Below, piece by piece: positions 41,108 to 49,727 of a stretch of 64,000 nucleotides of DNA. Made by a program: the position numbers and the translations under genes. This DNA comes from Enterobacter sp. 638 (lineage in GTDB: Bacteria > Pseudomonadota > Gammaproteobacteria > Enterobacterales > Enterobacteriaceae). The notes beneath the pieces are model-generated. The model was not told the origin of the DNA and made no database searches. It saw only the letters and a list, made by a program, of their open reading frames with translations. The stretch's first letter is position 1. Each line of letters opens with the position of its first letter. The stretch spans positions 868,001 through 932,000 of the forward strand of contig NC_009436.1 of assembly GCF_000016325.1 (NCBI RefSeq). Direction: 5' to 3'.

Positions 41108-41460
41108 TGCGATACAGACGCGAAGACGCCGACGGCGATTACACCTTTGGCGGCGGCGATGATACCTGGCTAATTAACTCACCTGAGGCCGTGGCGCAGG
41201 CTGTGAAAACGAGGTTCGAATTATGGTATGGGCAATGGTTTCTCGACACCACTGAGGGGACGCCGTGGATTCAGTCCGTACTTGGTAAGCAGAAGCCAGA
41301 AACCTACAACCTGGCGATCCGTAAGCGCATCCTCGAAACACGGGGCGTGAAGTCCATCCTCTCCTTCAATACGACAGTGAACACCACGACGCGCCGCGTC
41401 CAGTTCTTCTCTCAAATAGACACCATCTACGGAACAATGACAGTAACCAGCGAGGCATAA
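41107..41460 (+). CDS. Baseplate wedge protein gp25-like
   Basis: 117 residues. MRYRREDADGDYTFGGGDDT and the WYGQWFLDTTEGTPW block match gp25-like/DUF2634-type lysozyme-fold wedge proteins that nucleate sheath assembly. One-base overlap with the spike gene; directly abuts the J gene. Confidence 0.85.
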   Translation: MRYRREDADGDYTFGGGDDTWLINSPEAVAQAVKTRFELWYGQWFLDTTEGTPWIQSVLGKQKPETYNLAIRKRILETRGVKSILSFNTTVNTTTRRVQFFSQIDTIYGTMTVTSEA

Positions 41461-42660
41461 ATGGCGCTCAATTTGGACACACTCGGCTTATCGGCAACGG
41501 TAACCGCTGAGGGGATCAGTGCGCCTGACTACCAGACGATACTCGATACCCTGACGAGCTATTTCCAGCAGATTTATGGCAGTGACGCCTATCTGGAACC
41601 GGACAGTAAAGATGGTCAAATGGTAGCGCTGGTGGCGCTGGCTATCCACGACGCCAACAACACAGCGATAACCGTCTATAACTGCTTTTCACCGGCTACC
41701 GGGTACGGCGCGGCTTTGACCAGCAATGTGAAAATTAACGGTATTGCGCGGAAAGGCGCGACGAACTCTACTGCGGATCTGCTGATCGCCGGAACCGCAG
41801 GGACAACCATCACAAACGGCACCGTAAAAGACACCAATAACGTGATCTGGCGTCTTCCTGTTTCGGTAGTAATTGATGTGAATGGAACCGTCACAGTAAC
41901 AGCGACCTGTTCTAACAGCGGAGCTGTTGCGGCGCTGACCGGAACAATCAGCACCATTAACACGCCGACCCGTGGCTGGACGTCAGTTACCAACCCGGCG
42001 GCGGCTACCGTCGGTGCACCAGCAGAAACCGACGCAGAGCTGCGCATCCGGCAGGGACAGAGCGTCGCGCTACCATCAATTACTCCGTTTGAAGGTGTCG
42101 ACGGAGCGATCGCCAATGTAGCTGGCGTGACACGTCACAAACTCTATGAGAATGACACTGGCGCGACTGATAGCAACGGGCTGCCGCCACACTCTATCTC
42201 TGCCATTGTTGACGGTGGCGATGTGACAGATATTGCCCAGACAATCAGGGGGAACAAAGGGCAGGGAACGGCGACCTATGGGACGACTGCTGTCACGGTG
42301 CCGGATACTTACGGCAACCCGCATGTGATCAGCTTCTCGCGGTCGGCTGATGTCCCGATTTACGGGCACATCACGCTGAAAGCCTTCGCGGGCTATACGT
42401 CGCAAATCGGCGTACAGATTCAGCAGGCTGTCGCTGACTACATCAATGGGCTAACGATCGGCGATTCTGTGCTGTTGAGCCGAATTTACTCCCCGGCAAA
42501 CCTCGGCGTAGTGAGTGGCGGCAGCGCGCGCTTTTACGATATTCAGGAACTGCTGATCGGAATATCAGCCGGGACAGTCGCGGCGGCGAACATCAATATC
42601 GCCTACAACGAGTCAGCATCCTGCAAGCCTGAAAATATTGCGCTAACGGTGACGTCATGA
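41461..42660 (+). CDS. Baseplate J-like protein
   Basis: 399 residues. LTSYFQQIYGSDAYLEPDSK near residue 27 and ETDAELRIRQGQSVALPSIT near 190 define the baseplate J family. Wedge component that links baseplate to fibres. Complete; its stop overlaps the next start (ATGA). Confidence 0.9.
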   Translation: MALNLDTLGLSATVTAEGISAPDYQTILDTLTSYFQQIYGSDAYLEPDSKDGQMVALVALAIHDANNTAITVYNCFSPATGYGAALTSNVKINGIARKGATNSTADLLIAGTAGTTITNGTVKDTNNVIWRLPVSVVIDVNGTVTVTATCSNSGAVAALTGTISTINTPTRGWTSVTNPAAATVGAPAETDAELRIRQGQSVALPSITPFEGVDGAIANVAGVTRHKLYENDTGATDSNGLPPHSISAIVDGGDVTDIAQTIRGNKGQGTATYGTTAVTVPDTYGNPHVISFSRSADVPIYGHITLKAFAGYTSQIGVQIQQAVADYINGLTIGDSVLLSRIYSPANLGVVSGGSARFYDIQELLIGISAGTVAAANINIAYNESASCKPENIALTVTS

Positions 42661-43337
42661 GCAAGTACACGGACCTGATCACCAACTACCACGGCACTAA
42701 GCCCAAGTACTTTGACCACATCGATCTGAGCACCCGTCCGCTAATTGATATCACGACAGCAACAAGGGGGTTGATCAGCGCGTTTGATATCGATATGGCT
42801 GTCGGCGTCCAGCTCGATGCTCTCGGTCTCTGGATTGGGCGAAGTCGCATCGTCAGCCAACCGATTGGCGGCGTATATTTTTGCTGGGATACTGACGGGC
42901 TCGGGTATGACCAGGGCGTCTGGCAAGGGCCTTATGACCCTGATTCAGGCTTCACGTCACTCAGCGATGACACCTATCGCATCATTCTGAAAGCGAAAAT
43001 CGCGATCAACAACTGGGACGGGCGGAACGACTCACTGCCGCCCATTCTGAACGCTGCAACTGCTGGCTCTGGCCTGAAGATGCAAATCGTCGACAACCAG
43101 GACATGACGATCTCGGTCTGGGTTTTTCCTGAGACTGATATTTCTAATGTGTCTCTCGAACTGATCGCCGCTATCAAACAGGGCTATCTCACAGTTAAAG
43201 CGGCTGGCGTATGGGCCGGGGACGTTGAAACGCCTTCGGTAGAAACACCGTCTGAAGGCTCTAAATTCTTTGGGTTTGATTTGGATAACGAATACATCGG
43301 TGGGTTTGATGTAGGAGCATGGGGGACACTACTCTAA
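42657..43337 (+). CDS. DUF2612 baseplate/fibre-attachment protein
   Basis: 226 residues; YTDLITNYHGTKPKYFDHID, FDIDMAVGVQLDALGLWIGR and DTYRIILKAKIAINNWDG are diagnostic of DUF2612. Follows J as gpI does in P2, so likely bridges baseplate and tail fibre. Ends with a Gly-rich collar segment (GFDLDNEYIGGFDVGAWG). TAATG overlap with the fibre gene. Confidence 0.85.
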   Translation: MSKYTDLITNYHGTKPKYFDHIDLSTRPLIDITTATRGLISAFDIDMAVGVQLDALGLWIGRSRIVSQPIGGVYFCWDTDGLGYDQGVWQGPYDPDSGFTSLSDDTYRIILKAKIAINNWDGRNDSLPPILNAATAGSGLKMQIVDNQDMTISVWVFPETDISNVSLELIAAIKQGYLTVKAAGVWAGDVETPSVETPSEGSKFFGFDLDNEYIGGFDVGAWGTLL

Positions 43338-44131
43338 TGAGCACGAACGACTTTAAAGCATTTGCACTTGATCCAAACGCTAACGTCATGTCACAAGCTG
43401 ACTGGGTAACTCTACCGGCATTACTCTCAGGGTTTACGGCTGGAAAGGCATCCAGCGCGCAAATCAATAAAGCAATTCGGCAGGCCAGTTTTATAACGGC
43501 GGCACTGGCCCAGTACACAGCCAATAAAAGTGGGCAGGATGTGCTGGATAATGGTGATCTGAACGGGTTCATTGCAAAAATGGCAATGGCGTTCGGTAAA
43601 GACTTCCAGGCTCTTGATGCTACATTGACGGCGTTGGCTGGCCTTGCTACTGGCGCAAACAAGCTTCCGTATTTCACGGGTACGGATACTGCTGCACAAA
43701 CGGATCTTACTTCCGTTGGACGAGACATTATCGGTAAAGGAACCATTGCCGAAATTCTCACATATCTCGGTTTAGGCACGGCCGCTACGAAAAATGTTGG
43801 GACGGGGGCGGGGCAGATACCAGATATGTCTTCGTTCACCAGCGGCACAGGATGGTGCAGATACCCGGATGGGACCATTTTCCAGTATGGGACAGCTGGA
43901 TTTGCGGTCGGAGTTAATAACCAATACGTAACCCTGCCGAGGGCATTTACGACGTCAAGTTATCGCGTTGTTTGTACCTGGAGTGACATCGGGACACAGC
44001 AAGGGGGCGCTGCCGCTCAGCCATCTGCTGATATTGGTATCGGACAGGGCTCTAAATCAGTCAACCAGTTTGGTATTTGGCAGGGCGGCGGCGGCGGTTT
44101 TAACGTAGATTACTTTGCGATTGGGAAATAA
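43337..44131 (+). CDS. Tail fibre protein
   Basis: 264 residues from the ATG at 43337. N-terminal attachment domain (TNDFKAFALDPNANVMSQAD, a conserved fibre start), a short shaft, and a C-terminal receptor-binding domain with glycine-rich end (GIWQGGGGGFNVDYFAIGK). Short for a fibre. Determines host range together with the chaperone encoded next. Confidence 0.82.
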   Translation: MSTNDFKAFALDPNANVMSQADWVTLPALLSGFTAGKASSAQINKAIRQASFITAALAQYTANKSGQDVLDNGDLNGFIAKMAMAFGKDFQALDATLTALAGLATGANKLPYFTGTDTAAQTDLTSVGRDIIGKGTIAEILTYLGLGTAATKNVGTGAGQIPDMSSFTSGTGWCRYPDGTIFQYGTAGFAVGVNNQYVTLPRAFTTSSYRVVCTWSDIGTQQGGAAAQPSADIGIGQGSKSVNQFGIWQGGGGGFNVDYFAIGK

Positions 44132-44135
44132 ATAA

Positions 44136-44564
44136 ATGGAAAAATATATCTGGAGTCCTTCATTAGCTGGATTTTATCCGACAGAGGAACAGTCCATTTT
44201 TGAGGGTTTGGGCGGGTGGCCGACTGATGGTGTAGAGGTTTCAGCATCAGCTCACGACGCATTATTTCCGATCCCTGAAGGTAAGTGTATCGGAACAGTT
44301 GATGGCTATCCTGCATGGATAGATCTCCCTCCTCCTACGCATGAAGAAATGGTGGCTCAGGCAGAGATTGAAAAGCAGAGCAGGATTGATGCTGCCAATG
44401 CCTACATAAATAGCAAACAATGGCCGGGTAAAGCAGCTATGGGCCGACTGAAGGATACCGAAAAGGCCCAGTACAATTTGTGGCTGGATTATCTTGATGA
44501 GCTGGAGGCGGTTGATACATCAACAGCTCCAGACATCACCTGGCCTGAACCTCCTGCGGCATAA
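44136..44564 (+). CDS. Tail fibre assembly chaperone
   Basis: 142 residues. WSPSLAGFYPTEEQ and the end INSKQWPGKAAMGRLKDTEK plus LWLDYLDELEAVD match the Tfa/caudovirales tail fibre assembly family. Needed for folding the adjacent fibre. Last gene before the right att site. Confidence 0.88.
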   Translation: MEKYIWSPSLAGFYPTEEQSIFEGLGGWPTDGVEVSASAHDALFPIPEGKCIGTVDGYPAWIDLPPPTHEEMVAQAEIEKQSRIDAANAYINSKQWPGKAAMGRLKDTEKAQYNLWLDYLDELEAVDTSTAPDITWPEPPAA

Positions 44565-44578
44565 CCTCTTCGCGGCGG

Positions 44579-44638
44579 TGTGCCAGATTTGTGCCATACG
44601 TGGTAAATCGCGGTCCCCTTTCTTACATCATGTGCCAT
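44579..44638. repeat. Putative integrase arm-type sites at the right end
   Basis: TGTGCCA occurs as a pair 11 bases apart at 44579 and 44590, with a third copy at 44631. The same pair with the same 11-base spacing lies at 7654 and 7665 inside the 3' end of int. These positions would be the two arms of attP after excision. 44565-44702 holds no gene. Confidence 0.5.
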
Positions 44639-44702
44639 TGAGTTGTGTAATGTGAACGCGGCAATGTACATGTAAAACAGTTAGTTAAATGTGATTCTAC
44701 TA

Positions 44703-44742
44703 ATTCGTAATGCGAAGGTCGTAGGTTCGACTCCTATTATCG
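44703..44742 (+). repeat. attR core (40-base direct repeat)
   Basis: Identical to 7560-7599. The tRNA-like sequence continues CACCA but has lost one G of TATCGGC and lacks the tRNA 5' half, so it is not a functional tRNA gene. Confidence 0.92.
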
Positions 44743-44761
44743 CACCATTCTTCACGCGGTT

Positions 44762-44905
44762 TCACGCGATATTCACCAAATCTGAAAACACCCCTTGTGC
44801 CATATTTGTGTCATTTCCAGCCAGAAATAAGTCCATTTACCTGGCATGTTTCGCCAGTGATTTGGTGAAAGCTCCTCATAGCGTTGCAATAAAAAGAAAG
44901 AATCA
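44762..44905 (-). pseudogene. Remnant of a second integrase (3' end)
   Basis: Reads QRY, SPNH, a one-base deletion, an in-frame TAA, then LFLAGNDTNMAQ and SDLVNIA before TGA. It aligns with residues ~342-387 of the intact integrase at 7620, and the non-coding bases between attR and its stop also match those after thrW. Homology fades near 44905. It marks an older, related element at the same att site that has since been lost. Confidence 0.8.
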
Positions 44906-44986
44906 CTCGTTTTTTAGCATGCTTATCGACTGCTAATATTCAGCCTGTTTAGCCATTTAACTGCGCTATTAACAGAGGGATACAAG

Positions 44987-45745
44987 ATGCAGAGTTTGTT
45001 TTCATTAACTGCCGGTGCCAGCGTTCGTTGGCATGATTTGCCAGGGAAGGGTATTCCTGTGGTGTTTATTCACGGGCTTGGGTGCGCTTCATCTTATGAG
45101 TATCCACGCATTGTGGCGGATCCGGCATTTGGCGGGCGACGCGCCATACTGATTGACCTTCCCGGATACGGCTTCAGTGATAAACCCCGTGACTATGATT
45201 ACAGCATCGCTCATCAGGCAGACGTGGTTATCGAGGTGATCAACGCATTAAAGCTCCCACAATGCCATATTTATGGTCACAGCATGGGAGGCAGTATAGC
45301 GATTGAAGTGGCGGCACGGTTGCGTGAACGGGTAGGTAAACTGGTGGTTTCGGAACCTAACTTTCATGCAGGCGGCGGTGAATACAGCCGAATCATAGTA
45401 GAGAAACCGGAATCTGAATTTGTCTCTCACGTTTACGATCAGATGCTGGCAAACCAAACCTCTCCCTGGAAAGGGTCAGCCCAAAATGCTGCACCTTGGG
45501 CAATGTGGCGGGGAGCCAAAAGTCTGGTCGAGGGTACTTCACCCTCATGGATGGAAATCTTTCTCAGCCTGTCCTGTTCACGCGCGCTGATTTTTGGCGA
45601 ACAATCCTTACCGGACAATGATTTTCAATATGTTAGCCAAAACGACATACCTGTAGCCGTAGTGCCACAGGCAGGGCACTCAATGTCCTGGGAGAATCCT
45701 TCTGCGCTTGCCGGGGCGTTGAACAAGGAATTTAGTCAGGAATAA
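44987..45745 (+). CDS. Alpha/beta-fold hydrolase
   Basis: 252 residues. VVFIHGLGCASSYEYPRI (oxyanion region), nucleophile elbow GHSMGGS near residue 102 (Ser), and catalytic His in PQAGHSMSW near the C-terminus. Cytosolic esterase/lipase-like enzyme of unknown substrate. Lies just outside the prophage, transcribed rightward, with GAGGGA before the ATG. Could be native or part of the older lost element. Confidence 0.8.
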   Translation: MQSLFSLTAGASVRWHDLPGKGIPVVFIHGLGCASSYEYPRIVADPAFGGRRAILIDLPGYGFSDKPRDYDYSIAHQADVVIEVINALKLPQCHIYGHSMGGSIAIEVAARLRERVGKLVVSEPNFHAGGGEYSRIIVEKPESEFVSHVYDQMLANQTSPWKGSAQNAAPWAMWRGAKSLVEGTSPSWMEIFLSLSCSRALIFGEQSLPDNDFQYVSQNDIPVAVVPQAGHSMSWENPSALAGALNKEFSQE

Positions 45746-45968
45746 CTTTCCAACCCAATTTTGCTGTGACTTCAGCGCGCGGCGCAATGACGAACGCCAT
45801 AGGCATGCATCTGGACAGGGAAAGACGGAGGTACGTTAGCAGCTTTTAGCGCCAGGATAATGGCGGGTAGGGGATACGCATTTGAGCCGTATTGATGAAT
45901 GCGGCTTTTGTCCTCTTCTCACTCACGATGAGCGGAAGAGGAATAAACATGAATTTCTCTTTCTGAAA

Positions 45969-46130
45969 CTAATATCCGGCGGCTTTATTTGCCGCTTTTA
46001 TACGTTTGTTTCTGGAATCTTTTTCATATTTATCGTTGGCTTGCATGATTCCGCCAGCGGCATCGATCCAGTCGCTCGCGGTACATCCTGATAATGTAAG
46101 GCTCAACATAACGGCAAATACAGTCTTCAT
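45969..46130 (-). CDS. Small lipoprotein (53 aa)
   Basis: ATG at 46130 with GGAG five bases upstream. Signal peptide and lipobox: MKTVFAVMLSLTLSGC, cleaved before Cys16; mature part ASDWIDAAGGIMQANDKY then a basic end (RNKRIKAANKAAGY). Asp at +2 is absent (Thr), so outer-membrane sorting is expected. Function unknown; single gene. The preceding 45746-45968 stretch shows nothing else. Confidence 0.65.
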   Translation of the reverse strand: MKTVFAVMLSLTLSGCTASDWIDAAGGIMQANDKYEKDSRNKRIKAANKAAGY

Positions 46131-46821
46131 TTTAGCTCCATAGCGTGATTCTTCATCCTTGTAACAACCAAAAAATTTGATTGTTTACGCCTTATTTTGA
46201 CAATAAATTTGACTTACATCAAGCCGTAACTGACAAGAGGCCATGTAAACGTGTGGATTTGCAGTCACCCACCGCCTTCAATCTGCTTATAACCCTCTGT
46301 TAACGCGTGTGATGACACGAGCGATTTTTTCCTGCGCTGCTAGTCAGAGCGTCATCTTACCCACGCAAAAAAGGGACACCCGCCAGTTATTGATAGCTCA
46401 CTTAAATGCCCGTTCTCAGGCCGGGCATCGGACTGAATTGTCGTGGCGGATAAATTAGAGGCAAGCTGTTGATCCTTGTTTATGTATTTATATCAAGTTG
46501 GCTAAGCGATTATCAATAGTCAACAGCAAAACATGTGTAAGTAACAAAATTAATACTCTTGAGAGTTAAATGTTCATCAATTTTATATTCACTGTGATTA
46601 ACGGTGAGCATGGCGGTGATTTTTCAATGCGGGTAAAAGAACCATTAATATCAACTATATAATTTACTCGCACATCTAAATTTAGAATTTTTTTTGAATG
46701 TTTATCCTGCGTTAAATGGGTATCTTCACTTACTGAGACTCATCGTTATTTTATAAACACTAACAATAGTCTTCACATTAAATGTATATAAATATTTATT
46801 TTTAAGACAAAAGGTTTTTAA
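46131..46821. other. Non-coding gap upstream of the fimbrillin gene
   Basis: About 690 bases without a convincing gene on either strand. The last 330 bases are markedly AT-rich and should hold the promoter and H-NS-type control region of the fimbrillin gene. I looked for fim-switch-like inverted repeats and found none. Confidence 0.6.
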
Positions 46822-47379
46822 ATGAAAAAAAGTACTTTATATATTGGTATGGCGATGCTCATGTCGACGGCATTTGCTCATGCAAGCGATCCTACGGAAT
46901 CAGCTACAGTAACTATTACGGGAAATGTGAGTGGTTCTAATCCTGGCGCCAGTTGTGGCGTTTATCCCTCACTCAATTCAATTAATATAAATCAAATGGG
47001 CAACGATATTGTTGAGCAAGGCAGTGAGCCCGACGTAATGGGTTTAGTGACCCTTCGCGTTGCTAATCCTGATGATCTGTCGGGTTGCAACGCGGAAATT
47101 GCCGCTGGGCATATCGCGCTGAAATTGCATGGTCAGGCTGATGATGCCCAGGGCACTTCTCTTGCTAACACAGAGAGGCGTTCTCCGGCTTCAGGCGTCG
47201 CTATCGGTTTGTTTAACTATGACACCAAAGAAATTATTGCTATAAATGATACTGTTTTGGATATAGACAAAGACTCTAACAGCGTGAAGCTCGGTCTCGA
47301 ACTCGTTAAGCTTGCGGGTCAAAATATGACTGACGGTAACGTAAAAGGCTCTTTAACGATTGATATTATCCGTCTGTAA
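46822..47379 (+). CDS. Orphan fimbrial-type major subunit
   Basis: 185 residues. Signal peptide MKKSTLYIGMAMLMSTAFAHA; two cysteines (ASCGVYPS and SGCNAE) spaced as in type 1 pilins for the disulphide; C-terminal strand GSLTIDIIRL in place of the usual Tyr-terminated donor motif. No chaperone or usher gene is nearby in the window, so assembly would need partners elsewhere. AGACAAAAGG precedes the ATG. Confidence 0.7.
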   Translation: MKKSTLYIGMAMLMSTAFAHASDPTESATVTITGNVSGSNPGASCGVYPSLNSININQMGNDIVEQGSEPDVMGLVTLRVANPDDLSGCNAEIAAGHIALKLHGQADDAQGTSLANTERRSPASGVAIGLFNYDTKEIIAINDTVLDIDKDSNSVKLGLELVKLAGQNMTDGNVKGSLTIDIIRL

Positions 47380-47484
47380 TCTATTTTAATTTTCATCATA
47401 AGTGACTTTTAAAAACGACAAGGAAAGCCCCACGTGAATATGATTTCACCCTCTTAAATAGGTGTTCTCATAACATGTGTCACT

Positions 47485-47516
47485 AAAACAGGCCATTTGA
47501 AATGGCCTGTTTTTAT
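47485..47516 (+). terminator. Terminator downstream of the fimbrillin gene
   Basis: 13-bp perfect stem (AAAACAGGCCATT/AATGGCCTGTTTT) with a TGA loop, followed by T residues; 105 bases after the stop. Confidence 0.85.
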
Positions 47517-48038
47517 AGTACAAATAAATTAATTGATGTATTTGCGTAAATAATCCTCTGTTTTTTTGTAGAGCTTTGCCAGACGATGATTTTTTGACAG
47601 TTGCAGACTTATTCCGCTCGAATAATAATTATCTACCAAAAGCTATCCAGATAATCATTTTCCTTTACATTATTCCGTGGACGTTCACGCATTTTAGCCA
47701 AATCTCATTCTCCCATTTTCAATAAAAACGAATCACAACCCGCCAGCTGGAATGCCCTTATAAACCCTTTCACTTAGCAAGGTTTATGCTGTTAGATGCT
47801 GAAAATTGGCATGAAAATGAGATGTTAATTTATTCTATTGGGTAGCATAAAATTTGTAAAAGTAGACATTTGTCGACTTTTCATCTTAAAGTTAACGCTT
47901 AATGCTAGACAAAACCAACGTCTGGTTATCATATGGTTAATTAAAATATCGCTGCATGTAAAAAATCGCCCAGATAGATGACTGGTCGGCGTACATGCCA
48001 GCGCAGCAAACACTCTGGCACACTTTCTCAGGAGCATT
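47517..48038. other. Gap before the POT transporter gene
   Basis: About 520 AT-rich bases without a supported gene. A 36-codon leftward frame ending YLRKYIN (47528 region) has a faint LuxR-like look but is broken by stops. The POT gene promoter must lie at the right end; AGGAGC precedes its ATG. Confidence 0.5.
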
Positions 48039-49592
48039 ATGCAATCCTCTGTTAATAAGAACGAAAGCCGAACTTTCTTCGGCCATCCTTATCCGCTCGG
48101 CTCGCTCTTCTTTACCGAAATGTGGGAGCGGTTCTCGTTTTACGGCATACGTCCGTTACTGATCCTGTTCATGGCGGCGACCGTCTATGACGGCGGTATG
48201 GGGCTCGCGCGTGAAAACGCATCGGCCATCGTCGGGATTTTTGCCGGCAGTATGTATCTCGCTGCGCTCCCTGGCGGCTGGCTGGCGGATAACTGGCTCG
48301 GCCAGCAGCGGGCGGTTTGGTACGGTTCCATTCTGATTGCACTTGGGCATCTGTCGATCGCGCTGTCGGCCTTTATGGGCAACAACCTGTTCTTTATCGG
48401 CCTGATGTTCATCGTCCTCGGTTCCGGTTTGTTCAAAACCTGTATCTCGGTCATGGTGGGGACGCTGTACAAAAAAGGCGATGCCCGTCGTGACGGCGGC
48501 TTCTCGCTGTTTTATATGGGCATCAACATGGGGTCGTTTATCGCTCCGCTGATCTCCGGCTGGTTGATTAAAACGCACGGCTGGCACTGGGGCTTTGGCA
48601 TCGGTGGTATCGGGATGCTGGTGGCGCTGGTGATTTTCCGCATGTTTGCCGTGCCATCCATGAAACGCTACGACAGTGAAGTTGGCCTGGATTCCACCTG
48701 GAACAATCCGGTGGCGAAGAAAAAGGGCGTAGGTGCCTGGCTGATGGCGCTGGCGGTTGGCGTGGCGATTATTGTGACGCTGATTGCGCAGGGCGTGATT
48801 GTGATTAACCCTGTCGCGGTCGCCAGCGTGCTGGTCTACGTGATTGCGGCCTCGGTCGCGCTCTATTTTATCTGGCTGTTCCTCTTTGCCGGTCTGAATC
48901 GTAAAGAGCGCGCCAGACTGCTGGTCTGTTTCATTCTGCTGGTTTCCGCGGCGTTCTTCTGGTCTGCGTTTGAGCAAAAACCAACGTCGTTCAACCTGTT
49001 TGCGAACGATTATACCAACCGTATGATCGGTGATTTTGAAATCCCGGCGGTATGGTTCCAGTCAATCAATGCGCTGTTTATCATTATTCTGGCCCCGATC
49101 TTTAGCTGGGCATGGCCAATGCTGGCGCGTAATAACGTGCGTCCGAGCAGCATCACCAAGTTTGTGATCGGCATTTTGTGTGCGGCGGCGGGCTTTGGCG
49201 TGATGATGCTGGCGGCACAAAACGTATTGAACAGCGGCGGGGCAGGCGTATCGCCAATGTGGCTGGTGGGCAGCATCCTGATGCTGACGCTGGGTGAACT
49301 CTGTCTGAGTCCGATTGGTCTGGCGACCATGACGCTGCTGGCCCCGGAAAGAATGCGCGGCCAGATGATGGGGTTGTGGTTCTGCGCCAGCGCGCTGGGC
49401 AACCTGGCGGCAGGTTTGATTGGCGGTCACGTTAAAGCCGATCAGTTGGATATGCTGCCAAATCTCTTCGCGCGCTGTTCTATTGCGCTGTTGATCTGTG
49501 CCGCGGTGCTACTGGTGCTGATTGTTCCGGTGCGTCGTATGCTGGAAAACGCACAGGTGAAAACGGAAGAGAAACCGGTGACCACCGCCTGA
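48039..49592 (+). CDS. POT-family proton-dependent oligopeptide transporter
   Basis: 517 residues, inner-membrane, about 14 hydrophobic segments. Signature ExxERFxxYG is present (FTEMWERFSFYGIRPLLILF), the proton- and peptide-binding motif, and the second family block ends SLFYMGINMGSF. Imports di/tripeptides with protons. It is not closely like E. coli DtpA, so I give no symbol. Ends at a strong terminator. Confidence 0.88.
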   Translation: MQSSVNKNESRTFFGHPYPLGSLFFTEMWERFSFYGIRPLLILFMAATVYDGGMGLARENASAIVGIFAGSMYLAALPGGWLADNWLGQQRAVWYGSILIALGHLSIALSAFMGNNLFFIGLMFIVLGSGLFKTCISVMVGTLYKKGDARRDGGFSLFYMGINMGSFIAPLISGWLIKTHGWHWGFGIGGIGMLVALVIFRMFAVPSMKRYDSEVGLDSTWNNPVAKKKGVGAWLMALAVGVAIIVTLIAQGVIVINPVAVASVLVYVIAASVALYFIWLFLFAGLNRKERARLLVCFILLVSAAFFWSAFEQKPTSFNLFANDYTNRMIGDFEIPAVWFQSINALFIIILAPIFSWAWPMLARNNVRPSSITKFVIGILCAAAGFGVMMLAAQNVLNSGGAGVSPMWLVGSILMLTLGELCLSPIGLATMTLLAPERMRGQMMGLWFCASALGNLAAGLIGGHVKADQLDMLPNLFARCSIALLICAAVLLVLIVPVRRMLENAQVKTEEKPVTTA

Positions 49593-49617
49593 TGTGCAGC
49601 GACTGAGCCTTAATCAG

Positions 49618-49645
49618 ACCGGCGCGAAATGCGCCGGTTTTTTTA
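49618..49645 (+). terminator. Terminator of the POT gene
   Basis: ACCGGCGC/GCGCCGGT hairpin with a GAAAT loop, then TTTTTTT. Confidence 0.88.
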
Positions 49646-49727
49646 TAGGCGTGATATGTTCAGTTATTATCACCATGCTGGCGATGAATAAACCCTAAAC
49701 CGTACAACTCAACCGCGAGAGCCGGAC

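Larger units (their letters stand above)
7560..44742. mobile_element. Lambdoid-regulated contractile-tail prophage integrated in thrW, head-defective
   Basis: It is bounded by a 40-base perfect direct repeat of the tRNA 3' half (7560-7599 and 44703-44742), with the integrase beside the left copy. Gene order is int-xis, leftward recombination operon, cI/cro/cII, O and helicase with ori, nin-like genes, Q, lysis, terminase, head, contractile tail, fibre. Early control is lambda-like. The tail is of the contractile type with DUF3383 sheath and DUF3277 tube. TerL/portal and major capsid genes carry internal deletions, so infectious virions are not expected. Several cargo genes are inserted. Confidence 0.93.

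Noticed and set aside
44703..44747. Second tRNA-Thr gene at the right junction
   Set aside because: Only the 3' half is present, with one acceptor-stem G missing; it is the attR copy.
45882..46091. 69-codon rightward frame
   Set aside because: Runs antisense through the lipoprotein gene, which has the lipobox and ribosome site; shadow frame.
46131..46821. Invertible fim-switch-like element before the fimbrillin gene
   Set aside because: No matching inverted repeats and no fimB/fimE-type recombinase nearby were found.
47528..47700. Possible remnant of a LuxR-type regulator upstream of the POT gene
   Set aside because: Only ~36 codons (ending YLRKYIN) with stops immediately upstream; similarity too faint to support.
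48156..48977. 273-codon frame antisense to the POT transporter
   Set aside because: His/Arg/Gln-rich composition typical of the reverse strand of a membrane-protein gene; no start signals.
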